Shown here piece by piece: positions 1 to 10,908 of a stretch of 64,000 nt of DNA (position 1 is its first letter; each line of letters opens with the position of its first letter). Both the position numbers and the translations under genes were made by a program. Location of the stretch: the NCBI GenBank assembly GCA_031835245.1, contig JAVKOQ010000036.1:218501-282500 (forward strand), written 5' to 3'. Source of the stretch: Balamuthia mandrillaris (taxonomy: Eukaryota; Discosea; Longamoebia; Balamuthiidae). The notes below the pieces were generated by a model. That model had not been told where the DNA came from and made no database searches. It saw only the letters and a program-made list of their open reading frames with translations.

Positions 1-1062
1 TGGAGGCAGAACAACATCACCAAAACAGAGACGACGAAGAAGAGCGACGAAGAAGAAGGCTGTCGGGACATATTTGTTTTTTTCTGTGGTGTCACTTGTG
101 CTCTTTGGTGTTATTTTTTTTAAAAAAAAAAACAGTTGCAGCAGTAGCTCCCTTCTAAGATGATGAAAAAAATAAATCAAACAGCTCTCGTTGTTGGCCT
201 CTTTTGTTGGTTATTTTTTCTGTTTGAAAGAGAGAGTCCGACTATTTTTTTTTTAAACAAAAGTATAACCAAGAGAGAGAGAGAAAGAGAGAGAAAGAAA
301 GGAGAGCGGAAAAGAGGCGGTTAGTTACTCTGGGTTACCGCTTTGCAGAGCGCGAACTGTTTAAAGAAAAAAAAGGAAACAGCAAAAGAAGAGGCAAAAA
401 AATATAATAAAGAAAATAAAGCTGATTGTTTTTGTTTTTTTTTTATCGTTTCCGTTACAGTAATCTCGGCTACGTCATTCCTATCATGGGCCCCCTTTTA
501 TTGCGCAATTCATTCCAATCCCTTCATTCATTTGGGCAAAGAATGCGCCATTAAAAGGATTTGTCGACAGATAAAGCGGTGCGAAAAGGAAATTTTCCTG
601 GTGTAACGATCATCGATAATTATTGTTGAGGAGATAAAATGTTGACAGGTCGATATCAAAAAGGAAATTTTTTTCGTTTTTATGGTAAAAGTTTGGCGGA
701 ATATCGTTGATTTTGATATTTTATAAACGAACAGTTGGATTTGTTGGGATTATTTTTGTCATTAGACGATATTGTGTTTTTTGTTAAGGATTTTGTGAGT
801 GAGAGCATAGATATGATACAGGAACGAAGCGAGAGAGAAAAAAAGCAAGCGACCAAACTCAGTGACGACCGGCTTTTATGAGTACTACAAGAAAGTAACG
901 CAAGCATTGATGTTTTTCTTTGGGTTAGAAAATCAAACAATAAAAAAAGGAATGTTAGCGACAAATAACGCTTGGGATAAAGTTGAGCAGGACAGGAATG
1001 GATGGTACATACTTGGAGAAACGGCGGTTAAAGCTAAAACCGTTAAACCGCTAGCAGAAGGC
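1..1062. other. No gene recognised; low-complexity flank
   Basis: This stretch holds poly-A/T runs, short purine tracts (for example around 268-310) and no open frame with protein-like composition. A TTGTCGACAG sequence near 560-570 resembles the promoter-like motif found upstream of several genes in this window, so a gene start may lie nearby, but no convincing coding exon follows it. The 3' end of the RCC1 gene begins at 1063. Confidence 0.5.
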
Positions 1063-4000
1063 CTACCCTCCATTTCTATTCCCAGTTCCATTGTCTTTTT
1101 CTGTTAATGTATTCATTTAGTTTTGTTGTTCAAACGACAAACATAGTAGTGCAGAGAGAGAGAGAGCGAGAGATAAGAGAGAATGTAGGGGAGAGAAACG
1201 AAAAAAGAGGGAAAGCGATAAGAGGAGAGAGAGAGAGAGAGAGAAGACAATATTAATACGAACACTTTTGATGGTGATTTCTTGTGGAGTGGCTTGTACA
1301 GAACAACCAGCAGGTAATGTCATCTATCAGATAGAACGGGAGGGAGGAGCGTGAGTAGTGATAACCATGTTTGAAAACAAGGTTGTCCTTACCAAGGGAC
1401 TGGATACCCGAATGTTGACGCTCTTCTTTGAGTTGTTGGTAACGGTCAGAATGTTTGCTCCTGGTCCACTAAACTGGAATAGCGTTGCGTCCAGTTCTAC
1501 CTTTGGTCCTCTGTAACTCTCTTTTTCTCTTGGTTAAACCTGGCAAGAAGGAAGGAAAAAAAAACAAGAAGAAAGCAAGGTAGAGAGAGAGAGCACATAC
1601 TTTCAGAGGTGAGAGTAGAGATGGCACGGTGCTGAATGCTAACAAAGGCTTCCGGTGAAGCCGCAGCAAAACATGCAGAGACATCTTCTCCAGCAGGGAC
1701 ATCCGGTTGAGTCGATGTTCTGTTTTTGTTTTTGCTATGTTAACTCAAAGCCAACAAGAGGAACAAAGGAACAGAAGAAGGCAAAGAAGATCAGTACGCC
1801 AGAAGCATTTTAAGAACAGCAGAGTAATGCACGTCTTCGGTTAAAGCAAAGTGAGTGATGCCGCATGATATCTTGCTAATGTATGAGTTCTTCACGTCGT
1901 TTAACTTCCTAAAGAATGGGGAATGAGTTGTCATGCCTTCCCCACAAAGCTTGCCCGCCAACCAAACTATTCCTCCTATTGTTAGACGGAGGTCAGTCAG
2001 TCCTGAAGACGAAGAAAAAGAAAGCGAGGAAGGTGGGGAGGCAGGTAGGAAGAAGGAATGTACCTGTTGAGATGACGGCAGTATTGTCCTGCCCGCATTC
2101 CACGTAAACGAGCTTCCACGCCTTGTTGCCTTCTAAGCTGATCTTAGTAGGCCCTTTGGTTGGCTTTCTGCCTTGTCCCAGTTGACAGAAGTCGTTTCCT
2201 CCCCAAGTGTATAACTCTCCTTTTTTGTTGAAACAACAAAGCATCATGAGAAACAGAACACGAACGAAAGAACAAAAGCAATAAGGAAAGGTAACCTTTA
2301 GTAGTAATGGCCGCAGTATGTTTGTCTCCGCAGGAGACCATGGAAACGTTGTTAAGAGCAGGCACAAAGGTAGGCTCGGCGACGACCGAGCTAGACGTCT
2401 TTATTCCCAGCTGCCTCCATTTGTTATAACCCCAACAAAAGAGATTGCCGTCGCCTATCATTGAATTCTTGTTAGGCGAACAGAAGAAGAAGGAGAAGAA
2501 GAAGCAGAAGAACAAGAACAAGAAGAAGAACAAGAAGAACAAGAAGCAAGAAGAAGTGGAACTAAGAAGAACAAGAACAATAGGGAAGATGAAGAGAAGA
2601 GCCTTACGAGAAACAGCGGCAGTATGATGAGCGCCACAGCTGATCTGACATATCTGGCTTTGAGAGGGAAATACGATGAGCCTGGGTCTTAGGCTTTGGT
2701 CGGCTTTCGGAGTATACCCCAGCTGCCCTTCATCGTTGCATCCCCACGTGTACACTCCCAGTGCTGTTTGTTGTTTGCGTTGTAGAAAGGGATGGTTACC
2801 AACGAAAGCAGAAAGAAGTGAAGAAGAAGGTTGAAGTACATGTAAGACAAGCTGTGTGTGCGGTTCCACAGCTCGCTTGAATGGGCACGCCCTCTATGCC
2901 AGTAACCCAGCTAGGCCCCCTCTTCAACAGGGTGGGATTGCCCAGTCCCAATTGGCCGCTCACCTGAAACTTGCCGCTCATGTTCAGCTTCGCTCTCTTG
3001 CCGAGGAGAGAGCAGTTGATGTTGAAGCCCCAGCTGACCACTTTGCCGTCGGTGGTGATGGCGCAGGAGTGGAGAGGGCCCGAGTCGACGTGGCGAATGC
3101 TGAGCTCTTGCGCAGTGAGCTCGGCGTCGCCGGGAGCGCTGGTGTTCAGGCCTTTGACCACCGGGTCCAGCTCCTTGGGACCCACTATCACTAACCTCTT
3201 TCCTCCTTCGTTTGTTTCAAAGAGGAGAGAACGTGAGAAAGATAAGGGAGGAGAAAGAAAGAGCGAGAGAGAGAAAGAGAGCGCAAGCAAAAACAAAGAA
3301 CGAGAGAAGAAGAGAAGCAAACCTTTAACACCGACAATTATGTTGTGACCACAAGAGATATGCGTCCAATCCTTGCCCTTGAACGTCTTCACGCTCCGCA
3401 TCTGATCCAAGGCATGGATGTTGGTGTGCCAAGTGGCCTCTCTCACGTATTCCGCCAGGCCGGCGTGGGTAATGTCGTCCTGCGCCAGGTAGGCAAGGTG
3501 CTTCTCCACGAGGGCTTGATGGCTCATGCAAAAGATGCCGGCGACGCGAATGGCTTGCGGTCGTTGCGGCTGCTGAAGAGCGGCCAGCGGAGAAGAAAGA
3601 GGAGAGGAAGAGGAAGCAGAAGAGGAGGAAGAAGGGATGACGGAAGTGGTGGAACGACTGATGCGTGCCCATGCGGAGGAAGGCTTGGGAGCCGGGCTGG
3701 GGAGCTGTGCGAGGCTGCTTGACTTGGTGCTGCGAAAGAGCTGTTTCGCCACTATCCTCTGTGCGTTATAAGGCAGACATGAGATAAGTTAGGGGAGAGG
3801 AAACGAGAGAACACAAGAGAAGAAGCTGAAAAACAAAACCTCAGTTTCGGAGTAACGCGCAGAGGTGGCTCCGGCGACGGTGTCCCTCCTCCGGGCTATC
3901 TTCCTCAACGCCTTGAGCTCCTTGCTCAGGTGCTTGCCTTCGTCATCCCGCTCGCTCTCCGTGTCGCTCTCGCTCTGCGACTTGCTCTCCGAACAGCCGC

Positions 4001-4829
4001 CCAGGGCGCTCTCCTCTGACTCCTGCTGTTCCATCACTCCAACCGAGGAGAAGCTGGCCTTCGAGGGGGCAGCAGACGGAGAAGCGGGCATGGCGTTGTA
4101 CTCTGACTCCGACTCGCCTGCTGTGATCAGGTTCTTTGGAGGCATTATAACGGAGCATCGGCTGTCGGCTCTCATCCTGGAGTACGTTTTCGGCGACTTG
4201 GTCGACACGTTGTTGGTGGAGGAGAAAGAGAAGTCGCTCACCTCCTCGTCCGTCAGCAGGGCTTCTTCCTCTTCCTTATCGTTGTTGGTAATGCTCTCCG
4301 ACATAGAGGACGCGCCCTCAAACACCCAATCCAAGAGTTTGTCCGCCGAAGACAGGTCTTTCGGTTTGTTCTTCAACAGACTCGTCATTGAAGTGGTTTT
4401 CGTTGTGGTGGTGGTGGACGACTGGCTCTTACTTCTCGTGTCTGCCCTGCTCTCCGTTATCGTTTCGGCCTCCTCCTCTTCCTGCTGCTCTTTGATGGGT
4501 GGAGTTCCAGACGAACCGTGTTGTTTGCCCTCGTTCGAGGGAGAAGGAGAAGAAGGAGAGGTTACGAGTTTGACGTAGAGAAGGTCACCATTGTCGAGGA
4601 GGTCGGGGTCGTCGACCTCTCCTCCGCCTTGTTCGGGGGAGAGGCAGAGGTGATAGGAGCGGGTGCCAAGGGAGGGAACGATCTCCTCCACTTTGGTCTG
4701 GAGCTCGGCCCAAGTGTTGGGACAGACGAAGAGCTTCCGCCGCTCGCTCTGCTGTTGCTCGGAGGGCCCGTCGAGAGGTTCCAACCAGACCAGCGTCAGC
4801 CTTCTTCTTCCTCCTCCTCCTCCGCTCAT
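1063..4829 (-). CDS. RCC1-repeat protein with N-terminal beta-grasp-like region
   Basis: Multi-exon gene read from ATG 4829 to TAG 1063-1065. Residues about 8-100 look like a ubiquitin-like or doublecortin-like beta-grasp fold (ends LLDNGDLLYVKLV), followed by a Ser/acidic disordered linker and then RCC1 blades: SGQLGLGNP, GVYTWGCNDEGQLGYTP, GNLFCWGYNKWRQLG and GELYTWGGNDFCQLGQG, each with a CG..H/NTAA/V element. RCC1 propellers usually act as chromatin-binding or small-GTPase exchange scaffolds. Introns follow good consensus, for example GAG|gttttg at about 3842, CCCTTG|gtaagg near 1400 and GAAAG|gtatgt near 1600. The last exons encode a short beta-sandwich-like segment (ILTVTNNSKKSVNIRVSSP) resembling MSP/filamin strands; that call is weak. 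Function is not predictable beyond a propeller scaffold. Confidence 0.8.
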
Positions 4830-5422
4830 CCTTCGTTCTTATATCGTCTCGGCAATACAATATCACTTGTATGAAAGTGAAGAAAAATAACACACACAGA
4901 AACAAAAACAAACTTTGAAAGCCAACACTGGGAAGCGTGCGAAACGGTTGACCTCCACCAACCAAAAGACCCTTTTTCTCTGCTTCTTTTAAACCGTTAT
5001 GGACAAATATATTGTCCCCAGTGGTGGCAGCAGATGTTCTGGTTTGCGTAATGCATTACCCCGCGAGGAGATATAACAGGGCATATAATACGAACCAAAA
5101 GTTCGGCAGAACGGCACCATCTCAGGAAAAAGTTCGCCAACCGGCGAACATCCTGAGCATAAAGTGGAAAAAGTTCTTCACTATGTGATCTTCTGTTAAT
5201 GAATGAATTTACTTTCAACGAATGGCGTTCCTGCAGGTGTTTTATTATAGATTCACCGGTGGCCCTTCTTGCTGTTGAGTTACCCCGCTTAAAACGGACA
5301 TTTTGTTTTGGTTTTCAAAACCAAACACTTTTTTTTTGCTTACTTTCGTCCAGGAAAGGCAACAAAGAAGAGTCGAAAGAAAAAACAAACGCGAGCTGTA
5401 GAGTCAACAAAGCAGAAAGAAA
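4830..5422. other. Divergent promoter region
   Basis: About 590 bases between the divergently transcribed RCC1 and ammonium-transporter genes. No protein-like frame, RNA gene or clear TATA box was recognised. Confidence 0.4.
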
Positions 5423-7091
5423 ATGAACGATACCTCCTCGGCGTCAGCGAGCCAAGACATGTCCGCCACTCTGGTGGAGGCGGCCGACAATATGTGGCTG
5501 GTCGTCTGCGGCATTCTGATCTTCTTCATGCAGACGGGGTTCGCCATGTTGGAGGTCGGGAGCGTGCGCAACCAGTACTCCCGTAACATCTTGTTCAAGA
5601 ACACGCTGGACGTCTGCGTTGGAGCTGTTGTGTGGTATGCTGTTGGTTTCGGTTCGTTGGTCTTTTTTTTCAAAAAACCATTTTACTTCAACTGCAGTTG
5701 AAGAGTTTTCTGTTCGGTTCTGTTTTTTTTTGCTTAACGTTTGGCTTGTTTATAAAGCATTTGCGTATGGAGACGACCCCGAGAATAAGTTCATCGGCAA
5801 CAAATACTTTTTCCTTTCGGAGTACGAAGAGAGCAACTTTAGTTTTGGGTTTTGGTTCTTCCAGGTTTGTTTCCCTTCAGTTTCCGTTTGTTTTTTTCTC
5901 TTTAGTATGCCGTTTCTTTTCTGTCTTCAAACAACAACCGAAACGTCCTATAATATATAACATGTAACGCTTACTCTTGTGTTAATTGTTTGTTTCCTGT
6001 AAAACACCCAGTTTGCTTTTGCAGCAACAGCGGCAACCATTATCAGCGGGGCCGTGGCCGAAAGGCTTCGTTTTCCCGGTTACTTGGTCATCACGGCCGT
6101 CATGACGGGCTTCGTCTATCCCGTTGTTGCTCACTGTACGTTTTGTGTTGTTTAAGCACAGTTTTGGTTTCATGGATTCGTTGTTGAGCGTTCAACACCA
6201 ACAGGGATATGGTCCGAGGCAGGATGGCTGAACGCCAGCAGACCGGGTGGTAACGGCATTTGGGACACGGGGGTTGCTGACTTTGCTGGCTCTGGTACCG
6301 GCTTCTCTCTAGAGAAGTGAGAGAGAGAGAAGAGAAGAGAAGAGAAGAGAAGAGAAGAGAAGAGAAGAGAAGAGAAGAGAAGAGAAGAGAAGAGAAGAGA
6401 ACGATGAAGAGAACGATGAAGAGAACGATGAAGAGAACGATGAAGAGAACGATGAAGAGAAGAGAACGATGAAGAGAAGAGAAGAGAAGAGAAGAGGGGA
6501 GAGGAGAGGAGAGAACAGTTTCTTACATTTTTTTGAAACCTAAGCGGTCGTACACACGGTCGGTGGAACGGCTGCGTTGATATGCTCCTGGACGGTGGGC
6601 TACAGGGGTCAATACACGCCCAACAAACCTCGTTTCGAGAAGGTCAACGGCAAGTGGAACGTGAACGCGCTGCCCATCTACAACGAAACTCTGGTCATCT
6701 TGGGCGTCTTCATGTTGTGGTTTGGATGGTTTGTATCGCTTTCCTCCACTCGTTTCCTCCTTCTTCCATTTGTCGAGTGAGGAGTTTGACCCTTGTAATG
6801 CTTCTTCTATACAAACAGGTACGGCTTCAACTGTGGCTCCACGTTGGTTATCGTCGGCAAGGTGGAGGTGGTCGGCAGGGTGGCCATCAACACGACCATT
6901 TCCCCGGCCGTTTGCTCCTTGACCACCATTGTTCTCGGCCGTGTGTTGCTGCTGCGACTGCCCGCCGAGGAGCAGCACTTCTCCTTGAGCGACGGAGCGA
7001 ACGGTATCTTGGCGGGCCTCGTGGCCATCACCGCGGGATGTGCCTTTGTGGATCCTTGGGGTGCTCTCATCATTGGATGTATGTTCTTTCT

Positions 7092-7130
<39 letters not shown>

Positions 7131-7141
7131 CTCTCTCTCTG

Positions 7142-7176
<35 letters not shown>

Positions 7177-7895
7177 CTCTCTCTTTCTCACCTTTAACAA
7201 CAACAACTACAACAGTTTTGGCATCTTTTGTGTACAAGGGCTGCTCTGAGCTGCTGTTGAAGCTACGGATCGACGATCCGGTGGACGCCTTCCCGGTGCA
7301 CGCCGGCTGCGGCGTATGGGGCACCATCGCCAGCGCCTTGTTCGCCATGGAAGACAACGTGGAGGACGCCCTTTTCGCCGACAAGGACTTGGACGAGGAC
7401 GCTCAATACGGCCTCTTCATTGGGGTTTGTGCTCTCTCTCTTCTCCTCTCGATCTGTTCTTCAACAAACTGAACAACAAACAACGCAATGCTCTTCCTTA
7501 TGAACACGTAGGGCTCCTATCGAAGGATCGTGGTTCATTTGACGGCTCTCGTGGTCATCGTCGCGTGGACGGCCTTCTGGGTCTCCATTCTCTGCCTCGT
7601 CCTCTACTGGGGCGACCGCTTCCTTTCCAAGAGGCGGGGCAGCTCCTGGTTCATCGAGAAGGGAGAGGCGGCGGAGAGCTTGGGTTTCGGCTCCGCCGCC
7701 TCCTTCTTCAACCCTTCCATGGCCAAAGTGGGCGACGAGATGGGAGAGATGACGGTCGTCCCGGCCGCCACCGGCGGCAGCGACTTTAGAGGAGGTAAGA
7801 ACGCCTCCCCCAAACAACGAGCTGCGGAGGAGAGCAACAGCGAAGACGGAAGCAGCAGCAGCGACTACGACGATGAGTTTGATGGCGGCGTTTAA
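5423..7895 (+). CDS. Ammonium transporter (AMT/Mep/Rh family)
   Basis: Eight exons (5423-5651, 5758-5864, 6012-6135, 6205-6294, 6545-6728, 6819-7078, 7216-7424, 7512-7895) sum to 1587 bases, giving 528 residues. The family signature [13 protein letters not shown] is formed exactly across the intron at 6295-6544. Other hallmarks are [18 protein letters not shown] at the first helices, [25 protein letters not shown] and the conserved late [13 protein letters not shown] segment with its pore histidine. About eleven membrane helices are expected. AMT proteins move ammonium across the plasma membrane. The C-terminal cytosolic tail of roughly 90 residues ends in an acidic Ser-rich stretch. Start chosen because it is the first ATG and leads straight into the conserved first helix. 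Confidence 0.95.
6311..6520 (+). repeat. Purine minisatellite in AMT intron 4
   Basis: Tandem AGAGA/GAAGA units followed by about six GAACGATGAAGA-type units and more GAAGA. It fills most of the 6295-6544 intron. Unlike other intron tracts here it is purine-rich on the sense strand. The GAACGATGAAGA unit recurs near 50491-50525. Confidence 0.85.
7096..7186 (+). repeat. (CT)n tract in AMT intron
   Basis: Nearly pure CT dinucleotides inside the 7079-7215 intron, pyrimidine on the sense strand, extending the polypyrimidine stretch before the acceptor. Confidence 0.85.
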
Positions 7896-7956
7896 AGCAC
7901 ACGCGAAACGAAGCAAGAAGTGTGGATAAAAAACTCGGTGTACTTTAAAAGTTTGG

Positions 7957-7997
<41 letters not shown>

Positions 7998-8015
7998 ACT
8001 GTGCGTCTCGGGTTT

Positions 8016-8785
8016 TTAGCTATCGCTGGCATCCCAGAGAGATAAAGGAATATCATCTTCTGGGTTCGTCCACCCTGGTGCTTTTGGAATGAATGAAGAA
8101 GAAGAATCGGCTACGGCTTGTTGTTGCAGCTGCTTAGCATTGGGCGGATGCCAAAGTTCCAACGCTCTAGCTTCGTTCCTGACCATTTTCGCGTCCACTT
8201 CTAAGCCAGCACGTCGCAGCGCTTCATGTGTTACGAAGTAGACGCCCTCACCGATTCCCATTGCTGCCAGTCGTTGTTTTCGTGCTGCAAAATCTTCTTC
8301 CGGCTGCTGCTGAAGGTGAGAAGGGCGCGCATGAGGTCGGAGTGCAGAACGAAAACGAGGCAGGTTTTGCTTGTCAGGGAGGAAAGCAGAGCTTTTCCAA
8401 CGGCCCACTTCCATTGCCCCCTCCAACCGTATTTGTTGATTATGCGGAAAGGGTCGGGAAAGCAACGCAGACACTGGTCCTGAGAAAGGATCGTTCCCTG
8501 CGCGTATGTTAAGGAACATGTTCATGCATATCCGGCCACAATGGTTTTGTTGCTCACTGTTGAGCAGCGCAGCATCTTCGCTGTGTGGGACGGTGCTTGA
8601 GAGTAGCATTGACATGAAGAGCGGATCATTTGCAGCAGTGGGAAGGTGTTGCTTCATGTGCAGATGGAGAAAGTGGCCGTGGCGAAGCGTTGTCAATGGA
8701 TGATGAATAGATCTCTGAACAGAAGCAGAAGAAGAAGAAGAAGAAGAAGAAGAAGAAGAAGAAGAAGAAGAAGAAGAAGAAGAAG

Positions 8786-8832
<47 letters not shown>

Positions 8833-10716
8833 GAAGAAGAAGATAGTGATGGAGCGCGCTGGTGATATCGGAAGGCGATGCTCATGAGACGGGTGTAGTT
8901 GCGGAGAAGTGGAGGTGCTCCCAACTCGGTAGCGATAAGAAAGAGTTGTTTAGCGATCTCCGGATCAGAACCTGGTTGAGAAAAAGCCCATCCCAAGGTA
9001 TGGCGCAAGCAATTTTCTACATAGTCACAAATGTTCAGCTTCTGCATCAACTGCCAAATCTTCAAGGCTTCCTCATTAAAGGACCGCTTGTACTTGTAAC
9101 AAGAGTATAGCAAGAAGTCGAAGACATCAGCGCCAGGAGCTATCCGAACTTCGAGCCAATCATAACCAAGCTTCTGCTGTATTGCTTTGTCTTCTTCTTT
9201 TTGGTTTTGTTCGTTGCTATCGTTGTCATGTTCTTCTCTTTCATGCTCGTCTTCATTTGCACATTCTTCGTAGTAGTTGTAGTTGGAGCTGCGGTGATAA
9301 ATGTTGGAAGAGCCGCTCATCAATACAGCTATAGCATTCAACGCGTCCTGAACCGAACGGGTTTGCCACGCACCAAAGGTCAACAAAAAGTGTTTGCGTT
9401 GAACTAAAGGAGAGCCGAATTCCATTTGATGCATCATGTTGAGGAGTGCAAGACTGTCGCCACGTCCCGCTTTGAGCGATAAGCGAAGGAGCATTGCAAA
9501 GGTTGCTTTGGATGGTCTCACTCGCTTTTCGGGCCAGTAGCGACAAAACATGGCCAACGTTTGATAGAGAAGTTGTCGGTTTTTGGTATTAGCAACTCGA
9601 GCCAAATTGACCATATCTATTTCTTCCACCACGGCGCCCCTCGCATTTTCCAGAGCTTCATCTCCATCTGAAGTAGATAAAAGAAGCGAAGGACGAGCAG
9701 CCAGTTCCTTTCGGAGGAAGAGCAACCCTTTACTAGGCTGGTTGGCAGAGGCATAACTATCCAACAACAGCCGCGACATCACATGATTCCTCTCCTCCGG
9801 GCTGGTGACCTGCAACACCGCTTCTGCCACGTCATGCACCAGGTCCAGCCGCTTCGGTCTCATCCTACCGTGTCCCATTTGCTTGCCGCCATTGATGCAC
9901 TTCTTCAAAAAGGGCAGCAGCAAAGCTTTGATGTCGTGATCGTGAGTCTTGTCCGCCAGCCAAGGCACCAGCGCCTTGATGAGCTCCGCTGTGGCCTCCA
10001 AGGGCTCCGTCTCGGAGCTAACCCGAATGAGCTCCTTGATGAGGTGAGAGGAGGGAGGCACCAGGACAGCAGGGTTGTTGCGCATGGCCTCCAGAATGTA
10101 TCTCACAGGAGTCATCTCCTCGTTCTGAATGCAGGCTCGCAGGAGGGCGTCCATGACCAACCCGCCGGGCTCATAGTTGTTGGTTTGCATCCAGATGAAG
10201 ACCTGGAAGCAGCGGTCCAGGCGCTGGCCCTCAGCGCAGGCGTCGATCAGCGAGCAGAAGGTGGACTGTTGGAGGGGCTGATGGGCCTCGCAGAGTCTCT
10301 CGCAGAGCTGCATGGCTTCATCCAACTTGCCTTGCATCGCCAAAGACACGATCCTCAGCTCTCCTCCTGCTTCTGCTGCTGTTCGTTTTTTTTTTTTTTG
10401 ATTTTGTCGGGGAGTGAGCGAAAAAGCATCGTGATGACAATAATGGTCATGCAGGCAAGTTACCTTTGCTTGGCTCAAAGTCACTCCTTCCCTCTCCCAT
10501 GGTGGGGGAGGTGGAGGAATAAAACAGAGAGGAGGAGGGAGTGAGAGGAGAAAGGCCGCCGCGTAGCGAGAAGAACGGAGGCTGGAACGGTGCGACGTGA
10601 ACGGAAGCCCTCGGGGTACGTTCGCACCACCACGCTACCGCAGGGTTGCGCGGCCTCCACGGGGTCCACTCTGGCGTTCGGAAGCGAAGAGAAGGGAGGC
10701 GCCGGCAGCTCCTCAT
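8016..10716 (-). CDS. Pentatricopeptide-repeat protein, probably mitochondrial
   Basis: Two exons: ATG 10716 to 10464, intron to about 10380, then one long exon to TAA 8016-8018. The first exon is Arg/Ser-rich with no acidic residues at its start (MRSCRRLPSLRFR), as expected of a mitochondrial targeting peptide. The body has PPR-like helix pairs, e.g. FCSLIDACAEGQRLDRCFQVF, where each roughly 35-residue unit binds one RNA base in this family. PPR proteins act in organellar RNA processing, editing or translation. A Ser/Ala homopolymer region is encoded by a GAA/GCA trinucleotide tract (plus strand 8728-8838). The C-terminal third (GEGVYFVTHEALRRAGLEVD) is not a recognised domain. The upstream in-frame codon at 10761 is GTG, so 10716 is the first ATG. 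Confidence 0.85.
8728..8838 (-). repeat. Coding trinucleotide repeat (poly-Ser/poly-Ala)
   Basis: About 80 bases of GAA followed by about 45 bases of GCA units (plus strand), read in the PPR frame as long serine and alanine runs. Likely length-polymorphic. Confidence 0.85.
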
Positions 10717-10750
10717 CTTTTGCTTTTTCTTTCTTCTCCGTTTATTATTT

Positions 10751-10778
10751 CGTGACGACACGATAAATTGTCGACAAA
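10751..10778 (-). promoter_or_regulatory. Promoter-like motif upstream of PPR gene
   Basis: CGTGACGACA followed by TTGTCGACAAAA (plus-strand orientation), ending 34 bases upstream of the PPR start codon. The same paired motif occurs at 15108-15135 before the hydrolase gene, with only a few differences. The core TGTCGACA is a perfect palindrome. Its role is inferred from position and recurrence. Confidence 0.5.
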
Positions 10779-10828
10779 AGGACTCGACCTATTAGATTAA
10801 GCAAAGGGCTAACAACCTAATATCCAGG

Positions 10829-10906
10829 GATTTTTTTATTATTTTATTTTTATTTTATTTTTATTTATTTTTATTTGTTTTATTTGTTTTATTGTTTTAT
10901 TATTTC
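10829..10906. repeat. ATTTT-rich low-complexity tract
   Basis: Irregular TTTTA/TTTTG units directly after the stop of the hydrolase gene. It probably forms part of its 3' untranslated region or intergenic spacer. Confidence 0.7.
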
Positions 10907-10908
10907 AG

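Noticed and set aside
343-606. 87-codon frame near the window start
   Set aside because: Lys/Phe-rich composition from A/T runs, no splice or domain support.
3865-4578. 237-codon plus-strand frame over the RCC1 gene's first exon
   Set aside because: Antisense shadow; the minus-strand exon ends at a consensus donor that joins the RCC1 blades in frame.
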